Assembly: GCA_030533085.1 (NCBI GenBank)
Contig: JAUNJZ010000005.1
Coordinates: 1-64,000 of the forward strand
Direction of reading: 5' to 3'
Source of the DNA: Synergistaceae bacterium
GTDB lineage: Bacteria; Synergistota; Synergistia; Synergistales; Synergistaceae
Length of the DNA stretch: 64,000 bases
Shown here: positions 16,461 through 24,687 of the stretch, in pieces
Position numbering within the stretch: position 1 is the stretch's first letter
Layout of the letters: the number at the start of each line of letters is the position of its first letter
Translations under genes and position numbers: made by a program
Notes under the pieces: model-generated
Database searches by the model: none
What the model was told of the DNA's origin: nothing
What the model saw: only the letters and a program-made list of their open reading frames with translations

Positions 16461-18821
16461 TTAGAAGCCTTCCTGCGCGTTTCTCGCGATTATCTCTTCC
16501 TGCTGATAATTATCGAGATCCACGAAGTAGTCGCTGTAACCGGCCACGCGGACGAGGAGGCCGCGGTATTTGTCGGGATTGGCCTGTGCCTCGCGGAGCG
16601 TCGCTTCGTCCACCACGTTGAACTGGATGTGGTGTCCGCCGAGCTTGAAGTAGGAGCGGATGAGATTCTTAACTCCCTCTATCCCCTCTTCCCCGGCAAG
16701 CACGGAGGGGAGGAAGCGCTGGTTCAGCAGCGTGCCGCCCGTCTTTACCTGGTCGAGCTTCGCGAGCGACTTGACGACTGCCGTGGGGCCGTTGCGGTCA
16801 GCGCCGTGGCTCGGGCTGGTGCCGTCTGACTCCGGCATTCCGCTGAAGCGTCCGTTGGGCGACGCCGCGAGCTTCTGTCCGAAGTAGTTATGGCAGGTCG
16901 TCGAGAGGCCGTTCATGTGATATGTCGGGCCAAGGATGCTGCGTCTGCCGTCGATGCGTTTGAAGAGGCTGTCGAATACCCGTCTCGTGATGTCGTCGGC
17001 GTAGTCGTCGTCGTTGCCGAAGAAGGGCGTTTTGTTCCAGAGGGTGAGGCGCATATCCTCGTGTCCCTCCCAGTTGGCTTTCATCGCTTCGACGATCTCT
17101 TCCAGCGTGTATCTGCCCTCGTCATAGACATGCTTCTTGATCGCTGAAAGGCTGTCCGTGATCGTGCCGAAGCCGCAGCACTGGATGTAGTCGCTGTTGT
17201 AGCGCGGGCCGCCGTTGTAGTAGTCTTTGCCGTTCTGGATGCAGTCGCGTATGACGCAGGAGAGGTAGGTCGCGGCCATGTTGGTGGCGTACTGATAGCG
17301 CAGGTAGTTGTCCACTCCGATTTTCGTGTCTATCGCGTGCGACATCTGCTTCTCAAAGGCGGCGTAGAGGTCGTCGAAGCTCTTGAATTCGGAGAGTTCG
17401 CCGGTCTTGATGCTGACCTGTTTGCCTGTAAGGAGGTCTACGCCGTTTGAAAGGGCGTATTCAAGAAGCTTGGGGACGTTGAGGTAGCCGTGGAGCAGAT
17501 AGGCTTCCTTGCCGGCGCAGCCCGTCTCTATGCAGCCGCTGGTGCCGCCCTGACGCGCATCTTCAAGCGTCTTGCCGACGCGCATCTGCTCCTGTATCAC
17601 CATGTCGGCGTTGAACATCGAGGGATAGCCCATTCCGTTGCGGAATACGCGGGCGGCGGCGCGCAGCACGTTGTCAGGCGTGCGCTCGCTGACCTGTATG
17701 TTGCCCTGCGGCTGGAGAAGGCGAAGCTCGTCGAATATCTCAAGGCAGATGTATGTAACTTCGCTGGAGCCGTCCGAGCCGTCGGCTTTCAGTCCGGCGA
17801 GGTTGATATTTGTGAAGTCGTTGTAGGTTCCGCTCTCTTTGGCCGTGACGCCGACTTTGGGAGGCGCGGGGGTGTTGTTGACCTTGATCCAGAGGCAGGA
17901 AAGAAGCTCTTTCGCCCCGTCGCGGGTGAGCGTGCCGTCCGCTATGTCCTTCTCGTAGAAGGGGGTAAGATGCTGGTCGAGATGTCCCGGGCTCATTGCG
18001 TCCCAGCCGTTAAGCTCCGTGATCGTTCCGAGGTGTACGAACCAGTAGGTCTGCACGGCCTCCCAGAAGTTGGAGGGGGCGTGTGCGGGGACGCGGCGGC
18101 AGACTTCGGCTATCTTCAGCAGCTCCGCCCTGCGCTTCTCGTCCTTCTCCTCGGCCGCCATCTTTTCGGCAAGCTCGGCGTGGCGCTCCGCGAAGATTAT
18201 CACTGCGTCGCATGAGATATCCATTCCCTGAAGCTGCTCGTCCTTCGCCGTGGCGTCGGGGTCGTTGATGAAGTCCAGCTTCGCGCGGGCTTCCGCGATA
18301 TCCTTTTTAAGGTCGAGCGCCCCCTTCTGGTAGATGAGGTCGTCAAGGGCCGTATGACCCAGCGCGCGCTGTTCGCCGAATTCCGTGAAGGTGCCGGCCT
18401 CGTAGAGGAGCGTCCAGTCTTCGGGCATACGCTCGAAGAGGCGGTCTCTCATGCAGCGGCCGCGCCAGTACGGCTCGACGATTTTTTCATAAGTATCCAT
18501 ATCTTCCGGCGCGACGGTGTAGTTCTGCTGGGCGCGCGTCGTGAGAATTTCAAAGTCCTGTCTCGTATGGCAGGTAAGCTCGGGGAAGGTGGATACCGCT
18601 TTGGGTTTGGGGCCGCGCTCTCCGACTATAAGCTCATCCTTGCCGATGTATATCGTCTTCTTCTCGCAGATGTACTTGAAGTTGGCGGCGCGGAGCACCG
18701 GCATCGGCAGCTTGCCTTCGTTTTCACGGTAAAATTCTGTTTCAAGAAGAGCCCTTTCAATGGAAATGGAGGGGTGCTGGTCAAAACTTTCGTCGCGGAG
18801 TTTCTGAATACGTTCGTTCAT
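16461..18821 (-). CDS. hypD: glycyl radical enzyme, trans-4-hydroxy-L-proline dehydratase-like
   Basis: An oxygen-sensitive dehydratase using a glycyl radical at Gly761 (RVAGYSDYF) and a thiyl radical at Cys430 (GGTSGCIETG). Its 786 residues match HypD of Clostridioides difficile (789). With a constant offset of four, the HypD active-site residues I remember all recur: Phe148, His156, Ser330, Asp335, Phe336, Cys430, Glu432 and Tyr446, plus a Thr in STTCHNYFG. HypD converts 4-hydroxyproline to pyrroline-5-carboxylate. The activase and a GntR regulator lie just upstream. The usual partner proC is absent from the window. Another GRE subfamily cannot be fully excluded. Confidence 0.8.
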   Translation of the reverse strand: MNERIQKLRDESFDQHPSISIERALLETEFYRENEGKLPMPVLRAANFKYICEKKTIYIGKDELIVGERGPKPKAVSTFPELTCHTRQDFEILTTRAQQNYTVAPEDMDTYEKIVEPYWRGRCMRDRLFERMPEDWTLLYEAGTFTEFGEQRALGHTALDDLIYQKGALDLKKDIAEARAKLDFINDPDATAKDEQLQGMDISCDAVIIFAERHAELAEKMAAEEKDEKRRAELLKIAEVCRRVPAHAPSNFWEAVQTYWFVHLGTITELNGWDAMSPGHLDQHLTPFYEKDIADGTLTRDGAKELLSCLWIKVNNTPAPPKVGVTAKESGTYNDFTNINLAGLKADGSDGSSEVTYICLEIFDELRLLQPQGNIQVSERTPDNVLRAAARVFRNGMGYPSMFNADMVIQEQMRVGKTLEDARQGGTSGCIETGCAGKEAYLLHGYLNVPKLLEYALSNGVDLLTGKQVSIKTGELSEFKSFDDLYAAFEKQMSHAIDTKIGVDNYLRYQYATNMAATYLSCVIRDCIQNGKDYYNGGPRYNSDYIQCCGFGTITDSLSAIKKHVYDEGRYTLEEIVEAMKANWEGHEDMRLTLWNKTPFFGNDDDYADDITRRVFDSLFKRIDGRRSILGPTYHMNGLSTTCHNYFGQKLAASPNGRFSGMPESDGTSPSHGADRNGPTAVVKSLAKLDQVKTGGTLLNQRFLPSVLAGEEGIEGVKNLIRSYFKLGGHHIQFNVVDEATLREAQANPDKYRGLLVRVAGYSDYFVDLDNYQQEEIIARNAQEGF

Positions 18822-18863
18822 TGCTGTTACCTCCCTGAAATTATTGTCTCTATAAAAACGGCG

Positions 18864-19769
18864 CTAACCGCCGATATGTACCTTTAAGCCGTAATCTTCC
18901 AGTATCCTGGCCGCGCGGCGCGTCTGGTTCTCCGTGGGCGGCAGCAGGTCGTTCAGCCTGTATTCCATGTGCCAGCGGTCATGCTTGCCCTTCGCCACGG
19001 TATGATACGGAAGGATGTTCACGCCGGTGATTCCCTTGAGCGGGCGGACGAAAGCGCCGAGCGCTCTGATGTTTTCGTCGTCGCTGTTAAGCCCGGGCAT
19101 GAAGGGGACGCGGATATTTATCTTCGCTCCCGCCTCCGATATTGCGCGCAGGTTCTCAAGTATTACGACATTGTCCACGCCGGTATATTCCTTGTGTTTA
19201 TCAGGATCCATATGCTTCAGGTCGTAAAGATAAAGGTCGGCGCGCTTGACGGAATCGACGATCACGCTCCTGCTCACAAAGCCGCAGGTATCGACGGCCC
19301 GATGATATCCCGCCGCCCCGCAGGCATCGAGCGCCTCAAAGAGAAATTCCGGCTGCATGAACGGCTCGCCGCCGGAGAAGGTGACTCCGCCTCCGTCGCG
19401 GAAGAATATTTCATCCTTATTCAGCCGCTTCATCAGCTCGTCCACGCTGTAACGCACGCCGCACAGCTCGCGCGCCTCAGGGGGGCATACCTCGCAGCAT
19501 TTGCCGCAGCCGCCGCAGAGCCCGTCGTCCGTTGCCAGCCCGCCGTCAAGCACGGATATCGCCCCATTCGGGCAGCTTTTGACGCAGGCGCCGCAGCCGA
19601 TGCACCTTTCGCCGCGGAAGAGCACCGACGGAGTCACTGACTGGCTTTCGGGGTTATGACACCACCAGCAGGCCAGCGGGCACCCCTTGAGATGTACTGT
19701 GGTGCGTGTGCCTGGGCCGTCATGTATCGAATATTTTTTTATATCAAAAACAATTCCGCTTTTACTCAC
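18864..19769 (-). CDS. glycyl radical enzyme activating enzyme (radical SAM)
   Basis: Installs the glycyl radical on the dehydratase encoded 42 nt downstream, using S-adenosylmethionine. The radical-SAM cluster motif CPLACWWC (CX3CX2C) near residue 35 is followed by two ferredoxin-like 4Fe-4S inserts (CIGCGACVKSCP and CGGCGKCCEVCP), as in PflA-type activases of dehydratase GREs. The GTG at 19769 has GGAGGAGGGG upstream and overlaps the end of the GntR gene by 8 nt, indicating translational coupling. About 301 residues. Confidence 0.93.
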   Translation of the reverse strand: MSKSGIVFDIKKYSIHDGPGTRTTVHLKGCPLACWWCHNPESQSVTPSVLFRGERCIGCGACVKSCPNGAISVLDGGLATDDGLCGGCGKCCEVCPPEARELCGVRYSVDELMKRLNKDEIFFRDGGGVTFSGGEPFMQPEFLFEALDACGAAGYHRAVDTCGFVSRSVIVDSVKRADLYLYDLKHMDPDKHKEYTGVDNVVILENLRAISEAGAKINIRVPFMPGLNSDDENIRALGAFVRPLKGITGVNILPYHTVAKGKHDRWHMEYRLNDLLPPTENQTRRAARILEDYGLKVHIGG

Positions 19770-20478
19770 CTGCGCCGTTCCCCTCCTCCGAAAGATCAAG
19801 GTCGAAATGTCTGGAAAAATAATATTTGCGGATAAATCGCTCCTGAACGGAGAAGGACCAGTGAACGTCGCGGATATAGTCGGCGGCTCCGTTAAAATCC
19901 TGCTTCCGAAGCAGATCTATCATGCATTCATGTTCTTCAAGGGAGTGAAGCTCCCACTCTTTTACAAAGGACTTGTTTCTTGGAAAATCATAAAGACGCT
20001 CCTTGCGTATCTTTATCGAATGAAGCATCTCGGAGTTGTCGGACATGTCGAGATAGACGTTGTGAAATTTCAGGTTGGCGTCGTAAAAGACGGAAAAATT
20101 ATCCTGATCCAGCGCCTTCCTCATCTGCTGGTTATACTTTTCCATCTGGTCGGCGTCGCTCTCGCGGAAGCGCACCGCTACAAGCACGAGCGTGGCGGCT
20201 TCAAGCGCGCCGAGGATCTCGTAGATGTTGCGTATCTTTTCCAGCGTCAGCGCGTTCACAACGACGCCGCGCCGCGGAAAGATGGTGACGAAGCCCTCTG
20301 ATTCCAGCTGAAAGAGCGCGTCGCGGAGAGGAGTCCGGCTCATGCCCAGCTCACGGCTGATGTCGTTCAGATTGAGAAAGGAGCCTGGGCGTATCCGTCC
20401 CTCGTTCATCTGAATACGGAGATAGTCGTAGACCTGTTCCCTCAGCGATTTTAATGTGAAATGCGACTCACATGTCAT
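19762..20478 (-). CDS. GntR/FCD-family transcriptional regulator
   Basis: A winged helix-turn-helix (INDLNRELGMSRTPLRDAL-type, seen as ISRELGMSRTPLRDALFQLE) at residues about 35-65 precedes an all-helical FCD ligand-binding domain with the metal/ligand histidines expected of the family. 238 residues from the ATG at 20478, which has AAGGGG upstream. First gene of the activase-dehydratase operon and most likely its autoregulator, sensing a substrate-related carboxylate or amino acid. Confidence 0.9.
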   Translation of the reverse strand: MTCESHFTLKSLREQVYDYLRIQMNEGRIRPGSFLNLNDISRELGMSRTPLRDALFQLESEGFVTIFPRRGVVVNALTLEKIRNIYEILGALEAATLVLVAVRFRESDADQMEKYNQQMRKALDQDNFSVFYDANLKFHNVYLDMSDNSEMLHSIKIRKERLYDFPRNKSFVKEWELHSLEEHECMIDLLRKQDFNGAADYIRDVHWSFSVQERFIRKYYFSRHFDLDLSEEGNGAGE

Positions 20479-20829
20479 AAAATTCTTCCCCTTCCAGTAA
20501 AGTAATTGTCGCACAGATATATCAGGCTGTCAAGATATTCTAAAAGATATTTTCATCAGTCTGAGCTGTTCATTTCAATAATTCTGTGATATCCGTGTTT
20601 TTTCAAGCATCTCGCCTTCTGCGCCGTGATATTTTTCTAATTATTCCATACAGGCTTATCAAATGCCTTCCAGCTGATATGATATATTATAAAACAATAT
20701 CCACTTTGTTGAATAATAATCAAAATAAATGATTACAGCTCTGAAAAAAAAGGTTATACTGTATAGATAAGGTGATATATTGGCTCATTGTGACGCAGGG
20801 AAATTCTAAAGACGAAAGGGGAAACCTTG
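20479..20829. other. divergent regulatory region
   Basis: This AT-rich 351-bp region separates the GntR-led operon (minus) from the aminotransferase gene (plus). It holds a plus-strand promoter candidate (listed separately) and should hold the GntR operator, but I could not pick out an unambiguous palindrome. Confidence 0.5.
20733..20760 (+). promoter_or_regulatory. sigma-70-type promoter upstream of aminotransferase
   Basis: TTACAG and TATACT are spaced by 16 nt, about 70 nt before the aminotransferase start codon. Confidence 0.55.
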
Positions 20830-21963
20830 ATGAGGATTCAGACATTCAAACTTGAACGACTATTTGCGCGCTACGGGGCGATGGCAGAGTACATGCTGAG
20901 CCAGTCGTCATGTCAGGGCTGCTCCATGCAGGAAATACTCGACATGGCCGACCCCGAGTGTAAAAAACTCTGGGACAACCTGAGCCTCGGCTACACAAGA
21001 CCGGAGGGCTTCCTCCCTCTGCGCGAGGCCATAGCGACACGTTATACCTCCATCCGCCCGAACGACATACTGGAACTTACGCCGGAAGAGGGCATTTTCA
21101 TCTTTATGAACAATATGCTGGAGGCGGGCGACGAAGTTATAGTGATGCACCCGACGATGCCGTCGCTCTACGAGATCCCGCGCGCGCTCGGCTGCAAGGT
21201 CATCAAATGGCCGCTGGAGGTAACGAGCTGGGGCTGGCGGCTTGACGTGAGCTTCCTCGCGGAAAATATATCTCCCAAGACGAAGATGCTGATCCTCAAC
21301 ATCCCAAACAACCCCACAGGATATATACCGGTGCGCACGGAGATGGACAGAATACTCAACATAGCGGACCGCATGGGGACATGGGTCTTCAACGAAGAGA
21401 CCTACCGCGGCATGGAACACGACCCCGCGGCGGCGCTGCCGTCGCTGGCGGACATCTATCCGCGCGCGACTGTCGTCGGCGGCCTGAACAAGTACGGACT
21501 GCCCGGCACGCGCATGGGCTGGCTGGCCTCCAAGAACCGCCGGATAATAGAGGACTGCGCCGGCTATAAAGATTACACGACATATTGCAACAACGCCCCC
21601 GGAGAGGTGCTTGCCACTATCGCGATGAGAAACGCAAGCGACCTGCTCCAGCGCAACCATAAGATAGTGCTGGAGAATCTGAATCTCGCAGAGGCATTCT
21701 TCAAGAAGCACCGCGGCCTCTTCCAGTGGGTACAGCCGAACGGCGGAGCGACCGCCTTCCCGCGCCTGCTGCCGCCATTCGACGTGACGGAGATGTGCGA
21801 GCGGGCGATGAATGAGAAAAAGCTGCTGATAATCGGCGAACGCGCCTTCGGACTCAGCACAAACCATTTCCGCGTCGGCCTCGGGCGGCTTGACTTCAGC
21901 AAGGCTCTGGCTGTCTTCTCCGACATCGTAGAGCAGATGGAAGCCGAAAAGGAAAAGAAATAA
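20830..21963 (+). CDS. class I/II PLP-dependent aminotransferase
   Basis: A fold-type I PLP enzyme of 377 residues. Recognisable parts are SLGYTRPEGFLPLREAIA near the N-terminus, NIPNNPTGY, and the Schiff-base lysine in GGLNKYGLPGTRMGW. The loop that usually reads DExYR, whose Asp contacts the PLP pyridine nitrogen, reads EETYR here, a conservative change seen in this protein. It begins at the ATG behind AAGGGG; a TTG one codon earlier is less likely. A second aminotransferase follows after 92 nt. The substrate is unknown; catabolic amino acid transamination fits the neighbourhood. Confidence 0.85.
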   Translation: MRIQTFKLERLFARYGAMAEYMLSQSSCQGCSMQEILDMADPECKKLWDNLSLGYTRPEGFLPLREAIATRYTSIRPNDILELTPEEGIFIFMNNMLEAGDEVIVMHPTMPSLYEIPRALGCKVIKWPLEVTSWGWRLDVSFLAENISPKTKMLILNIPNNPTGYIPVRTEMDRILNIADRMGTWVFNEETYRGMEHDPAAALPSLADIYPRATVVGGLNKYGLPGTRMGWLASKNRRIIEDCAGYKDYTTYCNNAPGEVLATIAMRNASDLLQRNHKIVLENLNLAEAFFKKHRGLFQWVQPNGGATAFPRLLPPFDVTEMCERAMNEKKLLIIGERAFGLSTNHFRVGLGRLDFSKALAVFSDIVEQMEAEKEKK

Positions 21964-22055
21964 CGGCCGCCTTCCGGCGAAGGGGCGGCATTCCTTCGCC
22001 GGGGCCGGTATATAAAGAGATACAGAAGCACGATTTTATCAAGGAGTGATGCAAC

Positions 22056-23225
22056 ATGCGCTATTCAAACAGAATCATGAACACCCCCTCTTCTTTCATA
22101 CGCGATATACTGAAAGTGACCGGAGACCCGAGCGTAACCTCATTCGCAGGAGGGCTGCCGAATCCGATATCCTTCCCTCAGGAGGCTCTTAAAGAGTCCG
22201 CCTGCCGGATCATCGACAACGAGGGCGGAAAGGTATTCCAGTATTCCATGACAGAGGGCTACGTACCGCTGCGTCAGTTCGTCGCCGACAAGTACAACAA
22301 AAACTTCGGCCTCAGCCTGACGCCGGAAAACGTACTGATCACGACCGGTTCGCAGCAGGCCCTTGACCTCATCGCGAAGATACTGCTCAATAAAGGAGAC
22401 CGCGTCATCATCGAAGAGCCGGGATATCTCGGAGCGATACAGGCCTTTACCATGTTCGAGCCTGAATTTCTCCCCGTGACGCTCGAGGAGGACGGCCTCA
22501 ACCTCGAAGAGCTGGAAGAGGCGCTCAAAAAGGATCGCGTAAAGTTCGCCTACGTCGTACCGAACTTCCAGAATCCGACCGGCCTTACATACACGAAAGA
22601 GCGCCGCGAGGCGGTTTTCGCGCTCTTTGACAAGTACGACACTGTGCTCGTCGAGGACGATCCATACGGAGAGCTGCGCTTCAAGGGAGAAAAGCTGCCC
22701 TACATCGGAGCGGGCAAACTGGCGCACAGCGTGCTGCTCGGCACCTTCTCAAAGACGGTAACGCCCGGAATGCGCCTCGGCTTCATAATCACGCAGGATA
22801 AAGAGCTGATGAACCATCTGGTCACGGCCAAGCAGTCAAGCGACCTCCACACAAACATATTCTCTCAGTACATGATCGCCGACTACCTCGCGCACAACGA
22901 GTATCAGAAGCATGTCGACAAGATAATCGCGCTCTACAAAGAGCAGGCTGAGGCGATGCTCGGCGCGATGAAGGAATACTTCCCGGCCGACGTGAAATAT
23001 ACAGAGCCAGAGGGGGGCATGTTCATCTGGGTCACGCTGCCCGAAGGACGCTCCGCGCTGGATCTCTTCCACAAAGCCATGGAAAAGAAGGTCGCCTTCG
23101 TCCCAGGAGACCCCTTCTACTGCGGCAAAAGCGGCGTCAACACATTCCGCCTCAACTACACGAACTCCACGCCGGAGGTCATCCGCGAGGGCATCAGACG
23201 CCTCGCAGAGAGCATAAAGGAATAA
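22056..23225 (+). CDS. PLP-dependent aminotransferase, 2-aminoadipate/MocR-like group
   Basis: 389 residues of a fold-type I aminotransferase related to LysN and the catalytic part of MocR proteins. Motifs: YVVPNFQNPTGLTYT, the PLP-contacting VEDDPYGELRF, and lysine in GTFSKTVTPGMRLGFI. An AAGGAG site precedes the ATG and a strong terminator follows the stop. Such enzymes typically transaminate 2-aminoadipate, branched-chain or aromatic amino acids with 2-oxoglutarate. Likely co-transcribed with the preceding aminotransferase. Confidence 0.9.
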   Translation: MRYSNRIMNTPSSFIRDILKVTGDPSVTSFAGGLPNPISFPQEALKESACRIIDNEGGKVFQYSMTEGYVPLRQFVADKYNKNFGLSLTPENVLITTGSQQALDLIAKILLNKGDRVIIEEPGYLGAIQAFTMFEPEFLPVTLEEDGLNLEELEEALKKDRVKFAYVVPNFQNPTGLTYTKERREAVFALFDKYDTVLVEDDPYGELRFKGEKLPYIGAGKLAHSVLLGTFSKTVTPGMRLGFIITQDKELMNHLVTAKQSSDLHTNIFSQYMIADYLAHNEYQKHVDKIIALYKEQAEAMLGAMKEYFPADVKYTEPEGGMFIWVTLPEGRSALDLFHKAMEKKVAFVPGDPFYCGKSGVNTFRLNYTNSTPEVIREGIRRLAESIKE

Positions 23226-23253
23226 AAAGCGCCTCTGCTCTAATAGCCGGACG

Positions 23254-23283
23254 GCCCCGCCCATCGAGGCGGGGCTTTTTTTG
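23254..23283 (+). terminator. rho-independent terminator
   Basis: GCCCCGCC pairs with GGCGGGGC, followed by eight T residues, 28 nt after the second aminotransferase. Confidence 0.92.
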
Positions 23284-23370
23284 TGGGCGGAGTCCCTTCG
23301 CCAATATCAATTTTTTGTTCCTCAACTGTCAAATTTAGTGTACAATAAAAGAGAAGAGGGGGCGGCGGCG

Positions 23371-24084
23371 ATGAAAACGATCCAGAAAATGAACCCGAAA
23401 TTAAAAATCTTAATTCCAGTCGTTCAAGGGCTGGCTAAAGTCCTTGGCAAAGACTACGAGGTGAATCTTCACGACGTGTCAATGCCGGAACAGTCGCTCG
23501 TCATCTGCGAAAACGCCCACGTCACGGGACGCCGCGAGGGAGGGCCGATGACGGACTTCGGACTCTTCATGCTCCAGTCCGAAGAATACCAGAGCAGAGA
23601 CGGCATCTATAACTATCTCGCGAAAAACAACCGCGGCGAGCTGATAAAATGCAGCTGCATCTTCATCCGCGACGAAAACGAAAAAATCATCGGCTTCCTC
23701 TGCGTCAACTACGACCTGAAAAAGGCAATAGCGGCTCAGGAGCTGATAGAAGCTCTGGTCAATGTGGACATGGGCAGGATAGAGCAATATCCGGAGAGCT
23801 TCGAGCAGCCGGACGAGCCGCGCGGCAGATTTCCGGAGCCGGTGCGGGAGTCCTTCGCGCAGGATCTTGAAGAGGTCGTCGGCGACTCGCTGACACAGGT
23901 CAGAAAAAAAGTGGGCAAGCCCTTCAAATACCTCACGAAGCCGGAGAAAAAGCAGGTAATAAAGGAGCTGCACGACAGAGGCTTCTTCCTGCTCAAAGGC
24001 TCCGTCGACACTCTGGCCGCCGAAATGGGCAACACCAAATTCACCATTTACGCATACATCAGAGATATACAGAAAAAAGATTGA
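23371..24084 (+). CDS. YheO/DauR-like PAS and helix-turn-helix regulator
   Basis: 237 residues. The N-terminal YheO-type PAS domain (LKILIPVVQGLAKVLGKDYE, then NLHDVS) is joined to a C-terminal helix-turn-helix of the HTH_22 kind (GFFLLKGSVDTLAAEMGNT, then TIYAYIRDI). DauR of Pseudomonas, in the same family, controls D-arginine catabolism through a FAD-dependent D-amino acid dehydrogenase. Here the next genes encode a FAD amino-acid dehydrogenase set, so control of that operon is a reasonable inference. The start follows GAGGGGG. Confidence 0.88.
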   Translation: MKTIQKMNPKLKILIPVVQGLAKVLGKDYEVNLHDVSMPEQSLVICENAHVTGRREGGPMTDFGLFMLQSEEYQSRDGIYNYLAKNNRGELIKCSCIFIRDENEKIIGFLCVNYDLKKAIAAQELIEALVNVDMGRIEQYPESFEQPDEPRGRFPEPVRESFAQDLEEVVGDSLTQVRKKVGKPFKYLTKPEKKQVIKELHDRGFFLLKGSVDTLAAEMGNTKFTIYAYIRDIQKKD

Positions 24085-24180
24085 AAGCACCCTCATATAG
24101 GGAAAAATGCTTAGTTTTTTATTGAGAAAACGGCCTTTGCCTGTTATATTATTTTTTTAGTGTAATTTAAAGCTTCTGTC

Positions 24181-24209
24181 TTGACAAAATTTCAAATTAG
24201 ACGCACAAT
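24181..24209 (+). promoter_or_regulatory. promoter of the FAD/Fe-S dehydrogenase operon
   Basis: A perfect TTGACA is followed after 17 nt by CACAAT. The start site would lie near 24216, about 135 nt before the first gene, leaving a structured leader. Confidence 0.6.
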
Positions 24210-24221
24210 AATCTAAGTAAT

Positions 24222-24330
24222 CATCAAAAAATTGACGGAGGGAATCATTTTTTTGATGTACAGATATCTTCACGGCATTTCATTAAGTTCATTCAGCATC
24301 AGCCATGCCGGTCCTTCACTGCCGGCATAA
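24222..24330 (+). promoter_or_regulatory. structured leader with two hairpins and a possible 24-codon frame
   Basis: CATCAAAAAA (24222-24231) pairs with TTTTTTGATG (24249-24258), and ATGCCGG (24305-24311) pairs with CCGGCAT (24322-24328). A short frame, ATG at 24256 to TAA at 24328, lies between them. It is serine-rich, and a GGAGGG inside the first hairpin loop stands rather far upstream. This may be leader control or chance; there is no clear T-run terminator. Confidence 0.3.
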
Positions 24331-24351
24331 CACCAAGGAGGGAGAGGGGTC

Positions 24352-24672
24352 ATGGAACTAATCAAGAACCACCCGATACTGGAATACGCGCACGGAGAAG
24401 AGGTAACGTTCACCTTCGACGGAAAGGAACTGAAGGGGTACGCGGGAGAGCCGATAGCGATGGCGCTGCACGCGAACGGAGTTCATATTTATCGAGTAAC
24501 GCCGGAGATGAAGCGCACGCGGGGATTTTTCTGCGCCATAGGCAAGTGCAGCTCCTGCTTCATGGTGGTGGACGGAGTCCCGAACGTCCGCACCTGCGTC
24601 ACGCCGCTTACGGCGGGGATGAAGGTAGAGACGCAGAAGGACAAGGGGCGAGTCCCCCTGGAAGTATGCTAG
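24352..24672 (+). CDS. 2Fe-2S ferredoxin-like subunit of amino-acid dehydrogenase (HcnA-like)
   Basis: 106 residues with a plant-type 2Fe-2S pattern, CAIGKCSSC, and a fourth Cys in VRTC. This is like the small subunits of HcnABC, opine oxidases and proline/hydroxyproline dehydrogenase complexes. An AAGGAGGG site precedes the ATG. It opens a five-gene plus-strand operon in which electrons from an amine-oxidising flavoprotein would pass through Fe-S centres to a second flavoprotein. Confidence 0.85.
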   Translation: MELIKNHPILEYAHGEEVTFTFDGKELKGYAGEPIAMALHANGVHIYRVTPEMKRTRGFFCAIGKCSSCFMVVDGVPNVRTCVTPLTAGMKVETQKDKGRVPLEVC

Positions 24673-24687
24673 GGAGGGATATGTGAG

